A stretch of 64,000 nt of DNA from an uncultured Marvinbryantia sp. (GCA_947630735.1 CANRIR010000005.1:17933-81932); one strand, 5' to 3'; numbered from the stretch's first letter, positions 25,001 through 34,959 are shown. Notes: generated from the letters alone by a model not told the origin. Program-made: numbers and translations.

Positions 25001-25450
25001 TTAGATTTTTTGACAGCTCAGAAAGCTGTTGTGATATCTGCCGTCGAAGGTCACATCTTCCCCGAACCAGTCCGGCGGCGTAAAAGACCGAGCGCTCTGC
25101 TCATCCGGAAATTCCACTTCCGCGAGCACGAGCGGCGCAAACGGCGGTTCGAAAACATCCAGCTCAATGTGCAGGTTCCCTTCCGCGGGAATGACATAGC
25201 GCTTTTTGCGGATGATGTTTCCGTCTGCTTTTGGCCGCAGGTGCCGGTAGGCGTCCCCGTTCAGCGGAAGGTTGTATTCCTCTCGGCTCATCATACCATT
25301 TCCCTTGTAGGTGAGGATATACGAATCATCCTGCCGGCGGATACGCACGACCGGTTCGGTGCAGAGATAGCCCTGCTCGATGACATGGCACGGATATGCG
25401 TCCAGATCTTCGGGCATCTTTTTAATAAGAAACTTTCGCTCAATCTCCAT
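25001..25450 (-). CDS. CYTH-domain protein (triphosphate tunnel enzyme)
   Basis: 149 residues. The family signature ExExK is present as EIERKFLI at the N-terminus, with the alternating charged strands of a triphosphate tunnel (VVRIRRQDDSYILTYKG, IIRKKRYVIP, IELDVFE, VLAEVEFP). Bacterial members are mostly inorganic tri- or polyphosphatases or thiamine triphosphatases; class IV adenylate cyclase is less likely. The ATG at 25450 is preferred over 25528 because it follows GGAGGGGG and gives the canonical MEIERKF start. Confidence 0.87.
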   Translation of the reverse strand: MEIERKFLIKKMPEDLDAYPCHVIEQGYLCTEPVVRIRRQDDSYILTYKGNGMMSREEYNLPLNGDAYRHLRPKADGNIIRKKRYVIPAEGNLHIELDVFEPPFAPLVLAEVEFPDEQSARSFTPPDWFGEDVTFDGRYHNSFLSCQKI

Positions 25451-25478
25451 GAAACATCCCCCTCCTTTCCTCAATATC

Positions 25479-25507
25479 TTGACGATACCGTATAAATGAT
25501 ATACAAT
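25479..25507 (+). promoter_or_regulatory. Promoter of the DJ-1 family gene
   Basis: TTGACG (25479-25484), 17-base spacer, TACAAT (25502-25507), 60 bases before the start at 25568. Confidence 0.7.
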
Positions 25508-25518
25508 ATCTGTGAATA

Positions 25519-25547
25519 ATTGTAACAAAGTGAAAAAACAGTGTCAA
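25519..25547 (-). promoter_or_regulatory. Divergent promoter of the CYTH gene
   Basis: On the minus strand TTGACA (25542-25547), 17-base spacer, TACAAT (25519-25524). It lies back to back with the DJ-1 promoter: its -10 box starts 12 bases from the other -10 box, so the two transcripts would overlap at their 5' ends. Confidence 0.75.
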
Positions 25548-25567
25548 GGGCGGAAAGGAGTTATAAA

Positions 25568-26116
25568 ATGAGTAAAGTATACGTATTTTTGGCAGACGGT
25601 TTTGAGGAGATCGAGGGACTGACGCCGGTGGATCTGCTGCGCCGCGCGGGAGCGGAGGTGCAGACGGTGTCCATCAGCGATTCCACCACCGTGTGCGGTT
25701 CCCATAAGATAAAGGTGGAGGCGGACTCGGTCTTTGCCGGGACAGATTTTTCAGACGCGGACATGCTGGTGCTCCCGGGCGGGATGCCCGGCACAAAGCG
25801 GCTCGGCGCGCACGAGGGGCTGGCCGGCCTTTTGAAAAAGACCAATGAGGCAAAGGGCGGCATCGCTGCCATCTGCGCGGCTCCCTCCGTGCTGGGGGAC
25901 CTGGGGCTTTTGAAGGGGAAAAAGGCCGTGTGCTACCCGGGCTTTGAGGAGCATCTCGCCGGCGCAAAGGTGTGCGGCTGCAGCGTGGTCACGGACGGCA
26001 ACATCACCACCAGCCGCGGCATGGGCACGGCGGTGGATTTCGGACTGGAGCTCGTAAAGCGCCTTCTCGGGGCGGATGCGGCCGACGCGCTGGCCAAAAA
26101 GATCGTTTATCGCTAA
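25568..26116 (+). CDS. DJ-1/PfpI family protein
   Basis: 182 residues of one flavodoxin-like domain. The family landmarks are FLADGFEEIEGLTPVDLLRR (conserved Glu near residue 15), LPGGMPGTKRL and the nucleophile elbow AAICAAPSVLGDLGLLKGKKA with its conserved cysteine, followed by TSRGMGTAVDF. Members act as glyoxalases, deglycase-like or stress proteins; the exact reaction cannot be told. The ATG at 25568 follows GGAAAGGAG; an upstream in-frame start at 25541 is inferior. Confidence 0.88.
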   Translation: MSKVYVFLADGFEEIEGLTPVDLLRRAGAEVQTVSISDSTTVCGSHKIKVEADSVFAGTDFSDADMLVLPGGMPGTKRLGAHEGLAGLLKKTNEAKGGIAAICAAPSVLGDLGLLKGKKAVCYPGFEEHLAGAKVCGCSVVTDGNITTSRGMGTAVDFGLELVKRLLGADAADALAKKIVYR

Positions 26117-26163
26117 ATACCACAGATTCCTGCCAAAAAAGACTAGCTATTTTTACAAAGTTG

Positions 26164-26172
26164 TGTTATAGT
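26164..26172 (+). promoter_or_regulatory. Extended -10 promoter candidate for tig
   Basis: TGTTATAGT forms a TGn-TATAGT extended -10 element 67 bases before the tig start. No good -35 box is found at 17 bases, which is tolerated with an extended -10. Confidence 0.45.
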
Positions 26173-26238
26173 AGTAAAACGATTGTGGACGAATTGGAGC
26201 AAAGGCCCATTTGAATTTAGAAGGAGGAGCAGTCCAAG

Positions 26239-27525
26239 ATGAGTTTGAAGGTAGAGAACTTAGAGCACAATATGGTCAAGCTGACCATCGAGGTGAGCGC
26301 CGAGGAGTTTGAAAAAGCCATGCAGAGCGCCTACTTAAAGAACAGAAACAAGATCAACGCGCCGGGGTTCCGCAAGGGCAGGGTGCCGCGCCAGATCATT
26401 GAAAAAATGTACGGCCCGGCCATCTTTTATGAGGACGCGGCAAACGAGATCATTCCGGATGCTTATGAGAAAGAGACGGCTGACTGCGGACTGGAGCTGG
26501 TTTCCCAGCCTAAGATCGACGTGGAGCAGATCGAGAAGGGAAAGTCCTTCATCTTTACGGCCGAGGTGGCGGTAAAGCCGGAGGTGACCCTGGGCGAGTA
26601 CAAAGGGCTTGAGGTTCCAAAGACAGAGATCAGCGTGACCGATGAGGACATCGACGCGGAGATCAACAAGGAGCGCGAGAAGAACGCCAGAATGCTGGAT
26701 GTGGACGACCGCCCCGTGGAGAACGGCGACATCATCAAGCTGGATTTTGACGGCTCCGTGGACGGCGTGCCCTTCGAGGGCGGCAAGGCGGAGAACCACG
26801 AGCTGACGGTGGGAAGCGGCAGCTTCATCCCCGGTTTCGAGGAGCAGCTGGTGGGCGCGAAGATTGGCGAGGAGCTGGATGTGAACGTCACCTTCCCGGA
26901 GGATTACCACGCGAAAGAGCTGGCCGGAAAGGCGGCTGTGTTCAAGTGCAGAGTAAATGAGATCCGCGTGAAAGAGCTGCCGGAGATGGACGACGATCTG
27001 GCCCAGTCTGTATCCGAGTTCGACACCCTGGCGGAGTACCGCGAGGATGTGAAAAAGACACTGACCGAGCGCAAAGAGAACGAGGCGAAGCAGAGCCGCG
27101 AGGCGGCTGCCATCGAGAAGGCCGTGGAGAATGCGTCCATCGACATCCCGGAGGCGATGATCGACAATCAGGTGCGCCAGCTCGCGGACGATTTTGCCAG
27201 AAGGATCCAGGCCCAGGGCCTCAACATGGAGCAGTATCTGCAGTTTACCGGCATGACGGCGGACAAATTCCTGGAGCAGATGCGCCCGGAGGCGAAAAAG
27301 CGCATTCAGAATACACTGACCCTGGAGGCCATCGCGAAGGCGGAGGACATTCAGGTCGGCGACGAAGAAGTAGAAGAAGAGATCAAAAAGATGGCGGAGA
27401 TGTACCAGATGGAGGCCGACAATGTGAGATCCATGCTGGGCGAGCAGGGCACAAAGCAGATCAGAGACGACCTTGCCATCCAGAAAGCCGTGGAACTTTT
27501 GGGGAACTCCGCCAGGGAAGTTTAA
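26239..27525 (+). CDS. tig: Trigger factor
   Basis: 428 residues, normal length. Ribosome-bound chaperone. The N-terminal ribosome-binding domain carries the signature APGFRKGRVPRQIIEKMYG. The FKBP-type isomerase domain lies at about 150-240 (GDIIKLDFDGSVDGVPFEGG, GSFIPGFEEQLVGAKIGEE), and the helical C-terminal domain follows. It opens the tig-clpP-clpX-lon-engB protein-quality block; 21 bases separate it from clpP. Confidence 0.97.
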   Translation: MSLKVENLEHNMVKLTIEVSAEEFEKAMQSAYLKNRNKINAPGFRKGRVPRQIIEKMYGPAIFYEDAANEIIPDAYEKETADCGLELVSQPKIDVEQIEKGKSFIFTAEVAVKPEVTLGEYKGLEVPKTEISVTDEDIDAEINKEREKNARMLDVDDRPVENGDIIKLDFDGSVDGVPFEGGKAENHELTVGSGSFIPGFEEQLVGAKIGEELDVNVTFPEDYHAKELAGKAAVFKCRVNEIRVKELPEMDDDLAQSVSEFDTLAEYREDVKKTLTERKENEAKQSREAAAIEKAVENASIDIPEAMIDNQVRQLADDFARRIQAQGLNMEQYLQFTGMTADKFLEQMRPEAKKRIQNTLTLEAIAKAEDIQVGDEEVEEEIKKMAEMYQMEADNVRSMLGEQGTKQIRDDLAIQKAVELLGNSAREV

Positions 27526-27546
27526 GAGTTCAGGGGAGGCAGGACT

Positions 27547-28128
27547 ATGAGTTTTGTACCTTATGTGATCGAGCAGACCAGCAGGGGCGAGCGCTCCTAC
27601 GACATCTACTCCAGGCTTCTGAAAGACCGCATCATTTTTCTGGGCGAGGAAGTGACGGATCTGAGCGCGAACCTGATCGTGGCGCAGCTTCTGTTCCTGG
27701 AGTCGGAGGATCCGGGAAAGGATATCCAGCTCTACATCAACAGCCCGGGAGGGTCCGTGAGCGCGGGCCTTGCGATCTACGATACCATGCAGTATATCAA
27801 GTGTGACGTGTCGACCATCTGCATCGGCATGGCGGCCAGCATGGGCGCGTTCCTGCTGGCGGGCGGAAAGAAGGGCAAGCGCTTCGCGCTTCCCAACGCG
27901 CAGGTCATGATCCACCAGCCGTCCGGCGGCGCGAGAGGCCAGGCGACGGAGATCAGGATCGTGGCGGAGGAGATCTTAAAGACCAGAAAACGTCTCAACG
28001 AGTGTCTGGCGGCCAACACCGGCCAGCCCATCGACGTGATCGAGGCGGATACAGAGCGCGATAACTACATGACCGCCGAGGAGGCGAAGGCCTACGGGCT
28101 CATCGATTCGGTTATCGCCAGCAGATAA
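27547..28128 (+). CDS. clpP: ATP-dependent Clp protease proteolytic subunit
   Basis: 193 residues, normal length. The serine protease core that forms the 14-subunit chamber for ClpX. Catalytic Ser in [16 protein letters not shown] and His in [14 protein letters not shown]; the Asp lies in the [15 protein letters not shown] region. The N-terminal axial loop start [20 protein letters not shown] is standard. Confidence 0.97.
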   Translation: MSFVPYVIEQTSRGERSYDIYSRLLKDRIIFLGEEVTDLSANLIVAQLLFLESEDPGKDIQLYINSPGGSVSAGLAIYDTMQYIKCDVSTICIGMAASMGAFLLAGGKKGKRFALPNAQVMIHQPSGGARGQATEIRIVAEEILKTRKRLNECLAANTGQPIDVIEADTERDNYMTAEEAKAYGLIDSVIASR

Positions 28129-28143
28129 GAAGGATTCCAAGAA

Positions 28144-28174
28144 ATAAGACTCCTGCCGAAAGTGGGAGTCTTAT
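28144..28174 (+). other. Intercistronic hairpin between clpP and clpX
   Basis: The perfect 10-base inverted repeat ATAAGACTCC/GGAGTCTTAT lies 15 bases after the clpP stop. No T run follows directly, so it is more likely an RNA-stability or partial attenuation element than a full terminator. The clpX start lies 38 bases further on. Confidence 0.6.
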
Positions 28175-28212
28175 CGTGTAGTGCTGCATTTTTGTATGTG
28201 AGAGGTGGTAGT

Positions 28213-29508
28213 ATGGCAGGCAGAATCGGGGAGCAGAAGGTAAGGTGTTCGTTCTGCAATAAGATCGAAGACCAGGTGAGAAAACTGATCGCGGGTCCGG
28301 GCAACGTCTATATCTGTGACGAGTGCGTGGAGATCTGCGGCGAGATCATCGCGGAGGAGCTGGCGGAGGAGTACCGCCAGGACGGCGTGGAGGAGATCAA
28401 CCTCCTGAAACCGGAGGAGATCAAGGCGGTGCTGGACGACTATGTCATCGGGCAGGAAAACGCAAAGAAGGCTCTGGCGGTGGCGGTATACAATCATTAC
28501 AAGAGGATCCTGGCCGGAAAAGACCTGGAGGTGGAGCTGCAAAAGAGCAATATCCTGATGCTGGGGCCCACCGGGTCCGGGAAGACGTACCTGGCCCAGA
28601 CGTTGGCAAAACTCCTCAACGTGCCGTTCGCCATCGCGGACGCCACGACGCTGACAGAGGCCGGCTATGTGGGCGAGGATGTGGAAAACATCCTGCTGAA
28701 GATCATCCAGGCGGCGGATTACGACATCGAGCGCGCCCAGCATGGCATCATCTATATCGACGAGATCGACAAGATCACGCGGAAGTCGGAGAACGCCTCC
28801 ATCACCCGGGACGTGTCCGGCGAGGGCGTGCAGCAGGCGCTTTTAAAGATCCTGGAGGGAACCATCGCAAGCGTTCCGCCCCAGGGCGGCAGGAAGCATC
28901 CGCAGCAGGAGCTGATCCAGATCGACACCACAAATATCCTGTTCATCTGCGGCGGCGCCTTCGAGGGGATCGACAAGATCATCGAGGCCCGCATGGACAC
29001 CAAGGCCATCGGCTTTGGACGCTCCCTCTCCGAGAAGGCGGAGCGGAACGTGGGCGAGGTGCTCAAGGAAGTGGTGCCTCAGGATTTTGTGAAATACGGC
29101 ATGATCCCGGAGTTTATCGGCCGCGTGCCGGTGGTGGTATCTCTGGACGCGTTAGACGAGGAGGCGCTGGTGCGCATCCTGCGCGACCCGAAGAACGCCA
29201 TCACAAAGCAGTATCAGAAACTGTTCGAGCTGGACGGCGTGAACCTGCAGTTTGAGGAGGACGCCATTGCGGCCATCGCCAAAAAGTCCATGGAGCGCAA
29301 GACGGGCGCCCGGGGGCTGCGCGCGGTGATGGAGCGGACCATGCAGGATCTGATGTACACGGTGCCCTCGGATGAGACCATCACAGAGTGCACCATCACA
29401 AAAGACATGGTGGAGGGCACAGGCGGGCCGAAGCTCGTACACAGCGAGGAGCGCCTGATCCCCGTGCACAATACGCGAAGAAAAGTGGTAATGACAGAAT
29501 CCGCATAG
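28213..29508 (+). CDS. clpX: ATP-dependent Clp protease ATP-binding subunit ClpX
   Basis: 431 residues. AAA+ unfoldase feeding ClpP. The N-terminal zinc-binding domain has CSFCNK and CDECVEIC; Walker A is GPTGSGKT, Walker [11 protein letters not shown], and the pore loop GYVGEDVE. The IGF-type loop KAIGFGRSL docks on ClpP. The ATG at 28213, after AGAGGTGG, is used; an upstream start at 28162 lies within the hairpin and is rejected. Confidence 0.97.
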   Translation: MAGRIGEQKVRCSFCNKIEDQVRKLIAGPGNVYICDECVEICGEIIAEELAEEYRQDGVEEINLLKPEEIKAVLDDYVIGQENAKKALAVAVYNHYKRILAGKDLEVELQKSNILMLGPTGSGKTYLAQTLAKLLNVPFAIADATTLTEAGYVGEDVENILLKIIQAADYDIERAQHGIIYIDEIDKITRKSENASITRDVSGEGVQQALLKILEGTIASVPPQGGRKHPQQELIQIDTTNILFICGGAFEGIDKIIEARMDTKAIGFGRSLSEKAERNVGEVLKEVVPQDFVKYGMIPEFIGRVPVVVSLDALDEEALVRILRDPKNAITKQYQKLFELDGVNLQFEEDAIAAIAKKSMERKTGARGLRAVMERTMQDLMYTVPSDETITECTITKDMVEGTGGPKLVHSEERLIPVHNTRRKVVMTESA

Positions 29509-29534
29509 CGGGCGGGATCTGAGAGGGATCATAC

Positions 29535-31892
29535 ATGACAGATATCATAAAGAACATCCCGGCGGTGGCACTGCGCGGGGTCACTATCCTTCCGGCGATG
29601 ATCGTGCACTTCGACATCAGCCGGAAGAAGTCTATAAAAGCGGTGGAACAGGCCATGCTGCGGGACCAGCGGCTTTTTGTGGTCACACAGAGATCCGCCC
29701 AGGTGGCGGACCCGGTGATGGAAGATCTGTACCGGGTGGGCACCATCGTGCACATCCGTCAGGTGGTAAAGATGCCCAAAGACATCATACGCGTCCTGGC
29801 GGAAGGGGTCGAGCGGGCGGAGATGACGGACCTTTTAGAGGAGACCGGTTATCTGGAGGCCGAGGTGGCCCTGTTCCGGGAGGAAGAGCAGCCGGATGAG
29901 ACCATGAAAGAGGCGCTGCTGCGCTCCTTAAAGGAATCCTTCGAGCTCTACTGCCGCGTCAACGGAAAGATGAGCAAAGAACTGATCCACCAGATCGCTG
30001 AGATCCCGGATCTGGAAAAAGCCGCCGGGCAGATCGCCATGAACCTGCCGCTGCACTTTGAGCAGAGACAGAGCATCCTGGAAGCCGGCGGCCTGCAGGA
30101 GCGCTGCGAGCTCCTTCTCACCATCATGGGAAGAGAGATCGACATCCTGCAGCTTCGGCAGGAGCTCTTAGAGAAGGTCAAGGAGCGCATCGACAAAAAT
30201 CAGCGCGAGTACTATATGCGGGAGCAGTTAAAGCTCATCCGGGAAGAACTGAAAGAGGACAACGTCAACGAGGCGGATCTGTTCGAGGAGGAACTGTCCA
30301 AACTGCAGGCCTCTGCTTCCGTGAAAGAGAAGATCAAAAAAGAGATCGGCAGGTACCGCAGCGTGGGGGCAAACACCGGGGAGACCGGCGTGATGCGCGG
30401 CTACATCGAGACCCTGCTGGAGATGCCCTGGGATAAGGCGTCGAAGGACAGCAAAGACCTCGCAAAAGCGAAGGAGATCCTGGAGGCGGACCACTACGGC
30501 CTGGAGAAGGTCAAGGAGCGCATCCTGGAATTTCTGGCCGTGCGCATCCTCACGAAAAAGGGCGACAGCCCCATCCTGTGTCTGGTGGGACCGCCCGGAA
30601 CGGGCAAGACGTCCGTCGCGAAATCCATCGCCAGGGCGCTGAACAAAAAATACGTGCGCATCAGCCTGGGCGGCGTGCGGGACGAGGCCGAGATCCGAGG
30701 GCACCGCAGGACCTACATCGGCGCCATGCCGGGGCGCATCGCCAACGGGCTGAAGATGGCGGGGGTAAAAAACCCGCTGATGCTGCTGGACGAGATCGAC
30801 AAGCTGAGCAGCGATTATAAAGGAGACACCGCATCGGCCATGCTGGAGGTGTTGGACGCGGAGCAGAACAGCAGGTTCCGCGACCACTATGTGGAGATCC
30901 CGCTGGATCTGTCCGAGGTGCTCTTCATCGCCACGGCCAACGACGTGCAGACCATCCCGCGGCCGCTTCTGGACCGCATGGAGATCATCGAGATCACCAG
31001 TTACACGGAAAACGAGAAATTCCACATCGCGAAGGAGCATCTGTGGAAAAAGCAGGTGGAGCACAACGGCCTGACTCTGGACCAGATCTCTCTGACGGAC
31101 GGCGCCTTAAAGAAGATCATCTCCGGCTACACGCGGGAGGCCGGCGTGCGCTCCCTGGAGCGGAAGCTGGGCGAGATCTGCCGCAAGAGCGCCCGGGAGA
31201 TCTTGGAGAACAAAAAGAAAAGCATCCGGGTGACCGAGGAGAGTCTGACGAAATTTCTGGGCAAGGTGCGCTACACCGTCAAAGAGCGCAACGACAGCAA
31301 CGAGGTGGGCATCGTGCGCGGGCTGGCCTGGACCAGCGTGGGCGGCGACACCCTTCAGATCGAGGTAAACACCATGCCGGGCAAGGGCGAGTTCCTTTTG
31401 ACCGGCCAGCTGGGGGATGTGATGAAAGAGTCGGCGCAGGCGGGCATCAGCTACATCCGCTCCGTCAGCGCAAAATACCACATTCCGGAAGAATTCTTCC
31501 GCAAGCACGACATCCACATCCACATCCCGGAGGGAGCGGTGCCCAAAGACGGCCCCTCCGCCGGCGTGACCATGGCCACGGCCATGATCTCGGCCATCAC
31601 GGGGATCCCCGTGCGCGCGGATGTGGCGATGACGGGGGAGATCACCCTGCGCGGCCGCGTGCTTCCCATAGGGGGACTGAAGGAGAAGCTGCTGGCGGCG
31701 AAAAACGCGGGCATCCGCACGGTCTATGTGCCGGAGGACAACCGCGCGGACGTGGAGGAGATCTCCAAAGAGATCAAAAAAGGGCTGGATATCCGTTTCG
31801 CGAAGTATATGGAGGACATCCTGCCGGGCACACTGACGGACGGGCTGCTGGCAAAAACGCCCGGAAGAAAACATAAAAGCAAAGAAAGATAG
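29535..31892 (+). CDS. lon: ATP-dependent protease La (Lon)
   Basis: 785 residues, normal length. Three parts are visible: the N-terminal substrate domain (1-200, [20 protein letters not shown]) with coiled coil (to about 300), the AAA+ domain with Walker A GPPGTGKT and Walker [11 protein letters not shown], and the C-terminal serine-lysine protease domain with the catalytic Ser in [14 protein letters not shown] and Lys in [14 protein letters not shown]. Cytosolic degradation of damaged and regulatory proteins. Follows clpX by 26 bases. Confidence 0.97.
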   Translation: MTDIIKNIPAVALRGVTILPAMIVHFDISRKKSIKAVEQAMLRDQRLFVVTQRSAQVADPVMEDLYRVGTIVHIRQVVKMPKDIIRVLAEGVERAEMTDLLEETGYLEAEVALFREEEQPDETMKEALLRSLKESFELYCRVNGKMSKELIHQIAEIPDLEKAAGQIAMNLPLHFEQRQSILEAGGLQERCELLLTIMGREIDILQLRQELLEKVKERIDKNQREYYMREQLKLIREELKEDNVNEADLFEEELSKLQASASVKEKIKKEIGRYRSVGANTGETGVMRGYIETLLEMPWDKASKDSKDLAKAKEILEADHYGLEKVKERILEFLAVRILTKKGDSPILCLVGPPGTGKTSVAKSIARALNKKYVRISLGGVRDEAEIRGHRRTYIGAMPGRIANGLKMAGVKNPLMLLDEIDKLSSDYKGDTASAMLEVLDAEQNSRFRDHYVEIPLDLSEVLFIATANDVQTIPRPLLDRMEIIEITSYTENEKFHIAKEHLWKKQVEHNGLTLDQISLTDGALKKIISGYTREAGVRSLERKLGEICRKSAREILENKKKSIRVTEESLTKFLGKVRYTVKERNDSNEVGIVRGLAWTSVGGDTLQIEVNTMPGKGEFLLTGQLGDVMKESAQAGISYIRSVSAKYHIPEEFFRKHDIHIHIPEGAVPKDGPSAGVTMATAMISAITGIPVRADVAMTGEITLRGRVLPIGGLKEKLLAAKNAGIRTVYVPEDNRADVEEISKEIKKGLDIRFAKYMEDILPGTLTDGLLAKTPGRKHKSKER

Positions 31893-31960
31893 ATCACACA
31901 GAAAATAGATCACACGGGAAACAGAGCACACACAGAAAAGACGGGCAGGGAGGTGCGGGG

Positions 31961-32560
31961 ATGGTCATAAAAAGCGCAGAGCTGGAGCGGGTGTGCGGCC
32001 TGGTGGGCCAGCTGCCGAAAAACCAGATGCCGGAAGCGGCGTTTGCGGGAAAGTCAAACGTGGGGAAATCCTCGCTGATCAATGCGCTGATGAACCGCAA
32101 ATCCCTGGCGCGCACCAGCGGACAGCCGGGAAAGACACAGACGATCAATTTCTATAAAGTAAACGGCGAGTTCTACCTGGTAGATCTGCCCGGCTACGGC
32201 TACGCGAAAGTGTCGCAGGCCGACCGGCAGAAATGGGGAGCGCTCATCGAGCGCTATCTGTACGGATCGAAGGTGCTCAGGGGCGTTTTTCTGCTGGTGG
32301 ACATCCGGCACGATCCCGGGGAGAACGACAAGCTCATGTACGACTGGATCGTAAGCGCAGGCTATAAGCCTGTGGTCATCGCCACCAAACTGGATAAGAT
32401 CAAGCGCAGCCAGCTTGCGGGGCAGCTTGCGGCCATCCGGGCCAGGCTTGGCATGGACAAAGACGGCGTGATCATCCCATTTTCCGCCCAGACCGGTCAG
32501 GGCCGGGACGATATATGGAAAATTATCGAAATATGGCAGGAACCGCAAAAAATAATGTAA
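31961..32560 (+). CDS. engB: Ribosome biogenesis GTPase YsxC/EngB
   Basis: 199 residues. Circularly regular TrmE-Era-type GTPase needed for 50S assembly. G1 is GKSNVGKSSLIN, G2/G3 are PGKTQTINFY and DLPGYGYAKVS, G4 is TKLDKIKRS (TKxD form usual in this family), and G5 is FSAQTGQG. It closes the tig-clpP-clpX-lon block, as in other Firmicutes; the EPS promoter begins 11 bases after its stop. Confidence 0.95.
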   Translation: MVIKSAELERVCGLVGQLPKNQMPEAAFAGKSNVGKSSLINALMNRKSLARTSGQPGKTQTINFYKVNGEFYLVDLPGYGYAKVSQADRQKWGALIERYLYGSKVLRGVFLLVDIRHDPGENDKLMYDWIVSAGYKPVVIATKLDKIKRSQLAGQLAAIRARLGMDKDGVIIPFSAQTGQGRDDIWKIIEIWQEPQKIM

Positions 32561-32570
32561 AAATTAACTG

Positions 32571-32599
32571 TTTACAAAAAGTGATGAAATATGTATAAT
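32571..32599 (+). promoter_or_regulatory. Promoter of the surface-polysaccharide operon
   Basis: TTTACA (32571-32576), 17-base spacer, TATAAT (32594-32599). Transcription would start near 32606, so the first in-frame ATG (32591) would lie upstream of the message and the cpsB start must be 32633. No antiterminator target such as an ops-like element was recognised. Confidence 0.8.
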
Positions 32600-32632
32600 A
32601 GACCTGAAAGAAAAGACAAGACAGGTGAAGCT

Positions 32633-33349
32633 ATGGATGGAATTTGGGATACCCATTGTCACCTCCTGCCGGGAGTGGACGATGGGCCGGAAACCATGGA
32701 AGATACGCTGAACACGCTGAGAGAGGCAGAGCGTCAGCATATAGAGGGGATCATCGTCACGCCGCATTTTCATCCGGGACGCTATATGGTATACGCGTCT
32801 CAGATCTATAGTTTACTGGAATCCGTCCGCGGGGAGTGCCGGCGAAACAACATACATATCACGCTCTATCCCGGCCAGGAGTGCTATTACTATTCCGGCC
32901 TGGTCGAACAGCTGAACAGCAAGAAGGTCCTCACGCTGGCAGATTCGCGGTATGTGCTGGTGGAATTTGAGCCGGACTGCCCCTATAGCCAGATGCAGTT
33001 TGGCGTGCGGGAGCTGCAGAGTAACGGGTACCATCCGATCCTGGCGCATTTCGAGCGCTACCGCTGCCTTTATGACAAAGACAAACTGTATGAGATGAAA
33101 CAGAGAGGCGCCCTGCTGCAAATGAATTTTGACACGCTGCTGAAGCACGAGGGCCTGTTCCGGAAGCTTCCCTGGAAGGACATGGTGCAGCAGGGGCTGG
33201 TCGATTATTTCGGAAGCGACTGCCACGGGATGGATTTCCGTCCCCTTCGGGCGGACAAAGCCGTGAAATGGATGCGGGAGGAACTCCCCAAAGGGCTTTT
33301 CGGCAAAATGCTCCATACAAATGTTCAGCTATTATTAAATAACGATTAA
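32633..33349 (+). CDS. CpsB/YwqE-type manganese tyrosine-protein phosphatase
   Basis: 238 residues of a PHP domain. These enzymes remove phosphate from the tyrosine cluster of the EPS kinase and so set polymer length and output. Metal ligands are visible in WDTHCHLLPGVDDGPETMED, VTPHFHPGRY, FERYRCLYD and YFGSDCHGMDFR. The ATG at 32633 (after ACAGGTGA) is used for the reason given at the promoter. It is first in the operon and directly precedes the chain-length protein and kinase, the usual order in Streptococcus and Clostridia. Confidence 0.9.
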   Translation: MDGIWDTHCHLLPGVDDGPETMEDTLNTLREAERQHIEGIIVTPHFHPGRYMVYASQIYSLLESVRGECRRNNIHITLYPGQECYYYSGLVEQLNSKKVLTLADSRYVLVEFEPDCPYSQMQFGVRELQSNGYHPILAHFERYRCLYDKDKLYEMKQRGALLQMNFDTLLKHEGLFRKLPWKDMVQQGLVDYFGSDCHGMDFRPLRADKAVKWMREELPKGLFGKMLHTNVQLLLNND

Positions 33350-33360
33350 CAGGAGAATAT

Positions 33361-34089
33361 ATGGAAAATATACGCGAATTGGAACAACAGCCTCTGAACG
33401 TGCCGGTACAGGACGATGAAGTGGAGATTGATTTAAGAGAGATCTTTTATCTTCTCATGGGAAACATACGCGCCATCTTTCTGGCCATGCTGGTGGGCGC
33501 GGTGATCTTAGGCGTTTATCACACCTTTCTGGTAAAGCCGTCCTACCGGGCGGACGCGGAAATATACATAACAAACACAGATTCCATGATCACCTTTTCC
33601 GATCTGCAGCTGAGCGCCGCGCTGACGGACGACTACGCGCAGATCATCCGCAGCCGCACGGTGCTGAACCAGGTGATCCGGCAACTGCAGCTGGATCTGG
33701 ATTACGAGCAGCTCCGCAAGCTGGTGGAAGTCAACAATCCGGATTCCACCCACATCATACAGATCTATGTCACCTGTGATGACCTGGAGCTGAGCAGAAA
33801 TATCGCAAACGCGCTGCTGAACATCAGTGTCCGTCAGATCTACCAGATCATCGGCAGCAGCGAACCTACCGTGATCGACTACTCCGAAGCCAAGGCGGTG
33901 GAGAACGTCACCCCCAGCATTCTGAAATATATGCTGATCGGCGCGGTGATCGGTGCGTTCCTGGTATGTGCTATGCTGATCATACGCATGCTCATGAACA
34001 CCACAATGAAGACCGAGGAAGATATCGATAAGTACCTGAGCCTTCCGGTTCTGGCCGCGATACCCTATTACCGTGATTCTCAGAAATAA
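33361..34089 (+). CDS. Wzz/CpsC-type chain-length determinant (kinase activator)
   Basis: 242 residues. Two membrane segments (about 35-55 and 193-213) enclose an extracellular loop, the Wzz fold; the protein starts with an acidic cytoplasmic tail (DDEVEIDLREIFYLLMGNIR). In Gram-positives this protein activates the separate kinase CpsD and helps set chain length. The proline-rich segment before the second membrane helix is short here (VENVTPSILKYML). Ends 21 bases before the kinase gene. Confidence 0.88.
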   Translation: MENIRELEQQPLNVPVQDDEVEIDLREIFYLLMGNIRAIFLAMLVGAVILGVYHTFLVKPSYRADAEIYITNTDSMITFSDLQLSAALTDDYAQIIRSRTVLNQVIRQLQLDLDYEQLRKLVEVNNPDSTHIIQIYVTCDDLELSRNIANALLNISVRQIYQIIGSSEPTVIDYSEAKAVENVTPSILKYMLIGAVIGAFLVCAMLIIRMLMNTTMKTEEDIDKYLSLPVLAAIPYYRDSQK

Positions 34090-34110
34090 CAGAAAGCGAG
34101 AGGGAAAACG

Positions 34111-34938
34111 ATGGAACAACAGCAAGTATGGCAGCCCAGAACGGCAGCTGCTTACAATATCAGAAGAGTGAAGCCGCAGATCGAGGAACTCCCGTTCCAG
34201 GTCAGAGAGGCCATCAACGTGCTGCGAGGCAACATCCAGCTGAGCGGCTACAATCTGAAGACCATTGCGGTTACCAGCGCGCTGGCTCACGAGGGCAAAT
34301 CCTCCGTGGCCTTCCGCCTGGCGAAGAGCCTGGCATCCATGGATAAAAAGACGGTGTTCCTGGACTGCGACATCCGCAACTCCACAACGCTGTCCCGCTA
34401 CAACATTCAGCAGAAGACGGCCGGCCTGAGCGAGTATCTGTGCGGGCGTGTGCCGCTTCTGGATACCATTTACAAGACAGATGATCCCTATATGGACATC
34501 ATTTTCACCGGCGCTGTGGCGCCGAACCCCAGCGAGCTGATCTCCGGACCGATGTTCGAAAAGCTGCTGGAGCATCTGAGAGGGAATTATGACTACGTGA
34601 TCGCAGACACGCCGCCCATCAATCCCGTCATCGACGGCACCTTGATCGCGAAACAGTGCGACGGCACCATCCTGGTGGTGGAGTGCGGCATCACAGAGCG
34701 CGAGCAGGCCATCCGCGCGAAGCGCCAGCTGGAGTACGCCAACATCAAGATCCTCGGCGCGGTCATCAATAAAGTTGGCTTCCGGGGAAGCGGCTACGGC
34801 TATGGATATGGCTACGGTTATGGTTACGGCTACGGTTACGGCTATGGATATGGCTACGGCTACGGGGAAGACAGATCTTCCGACAAGGACAAGCACCAGA
34901 AGAAGAAAAAGAAATCTGCCCAGAAGAGCGACACGTAG
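34111..34938 (+). CDS. CpsD/CapB-type tyrosine kinase with a (Tyr-Gly)12 tail
   Basis: 275 residues. BY-kinase related to MinD/ParA ATPases. Walker A is TSALAHEGKSSVAFRLAKSL, Walker A' is VFLDCDIRNS, and Walker B is YVIADTPP. The C-terminus has 12 Tyr-Gly pairs in a row (codons 34795-34866) before a lysine-rich end. BY-kinases autophosphorylate on a C-terminal tyrosine cluster; usual clusters have four to seven tyrosines with varied spacing, so this long perfect repeat is exceptional. CpsB and CpsC are its expected phosphatase and activator. Confidence 0.92.
   Translation: MEQQQVWQPRTAAAYNIRRVKPQIEELPFQVREAINVLRGNIQLSGYNLKTIAVTSALAHEGKSSVAFRLAKSLASMDKKTVFLDCDIRNSTTLSRYNIQQKTAGLSEYLCGRVPLLDTIYKTDDPYMDIIFTGAVAPNPSELISGPMFEKLLEHLRGNYDYVIADTPPINPVIDGTLIAKQCDGTILVVECGITEREQAIRAKRQLEYANIKILGAVINKVGFRGSGYGYGYGYGYGYGYGYGYGYGYGYGEDRSSDKDKHQKKKKKSAQKSDT
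34795..34866 (+). repeat. 72-bp in-frame microsatellite coding (Tyr-Gly)12
   Basis: Twelve TAY-GGN hexamers with drifting third bases. Replication slippage in units of six bases would change the number of phosphorylatable tyrosines without breaking the frame. Confidence 0.95.
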
Positions 34939-34959
34939 CAGGAAAAGAGGGAAAGCCGC

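Noticed and set aside
34795..34866. Repeat could be a CRISPR or non-coding satellite
   Set aside because: It is in frame within the kinase gene and encodes Tyr-Gly pairs typical of a BY-kinase tyrosine cluster, only longer.
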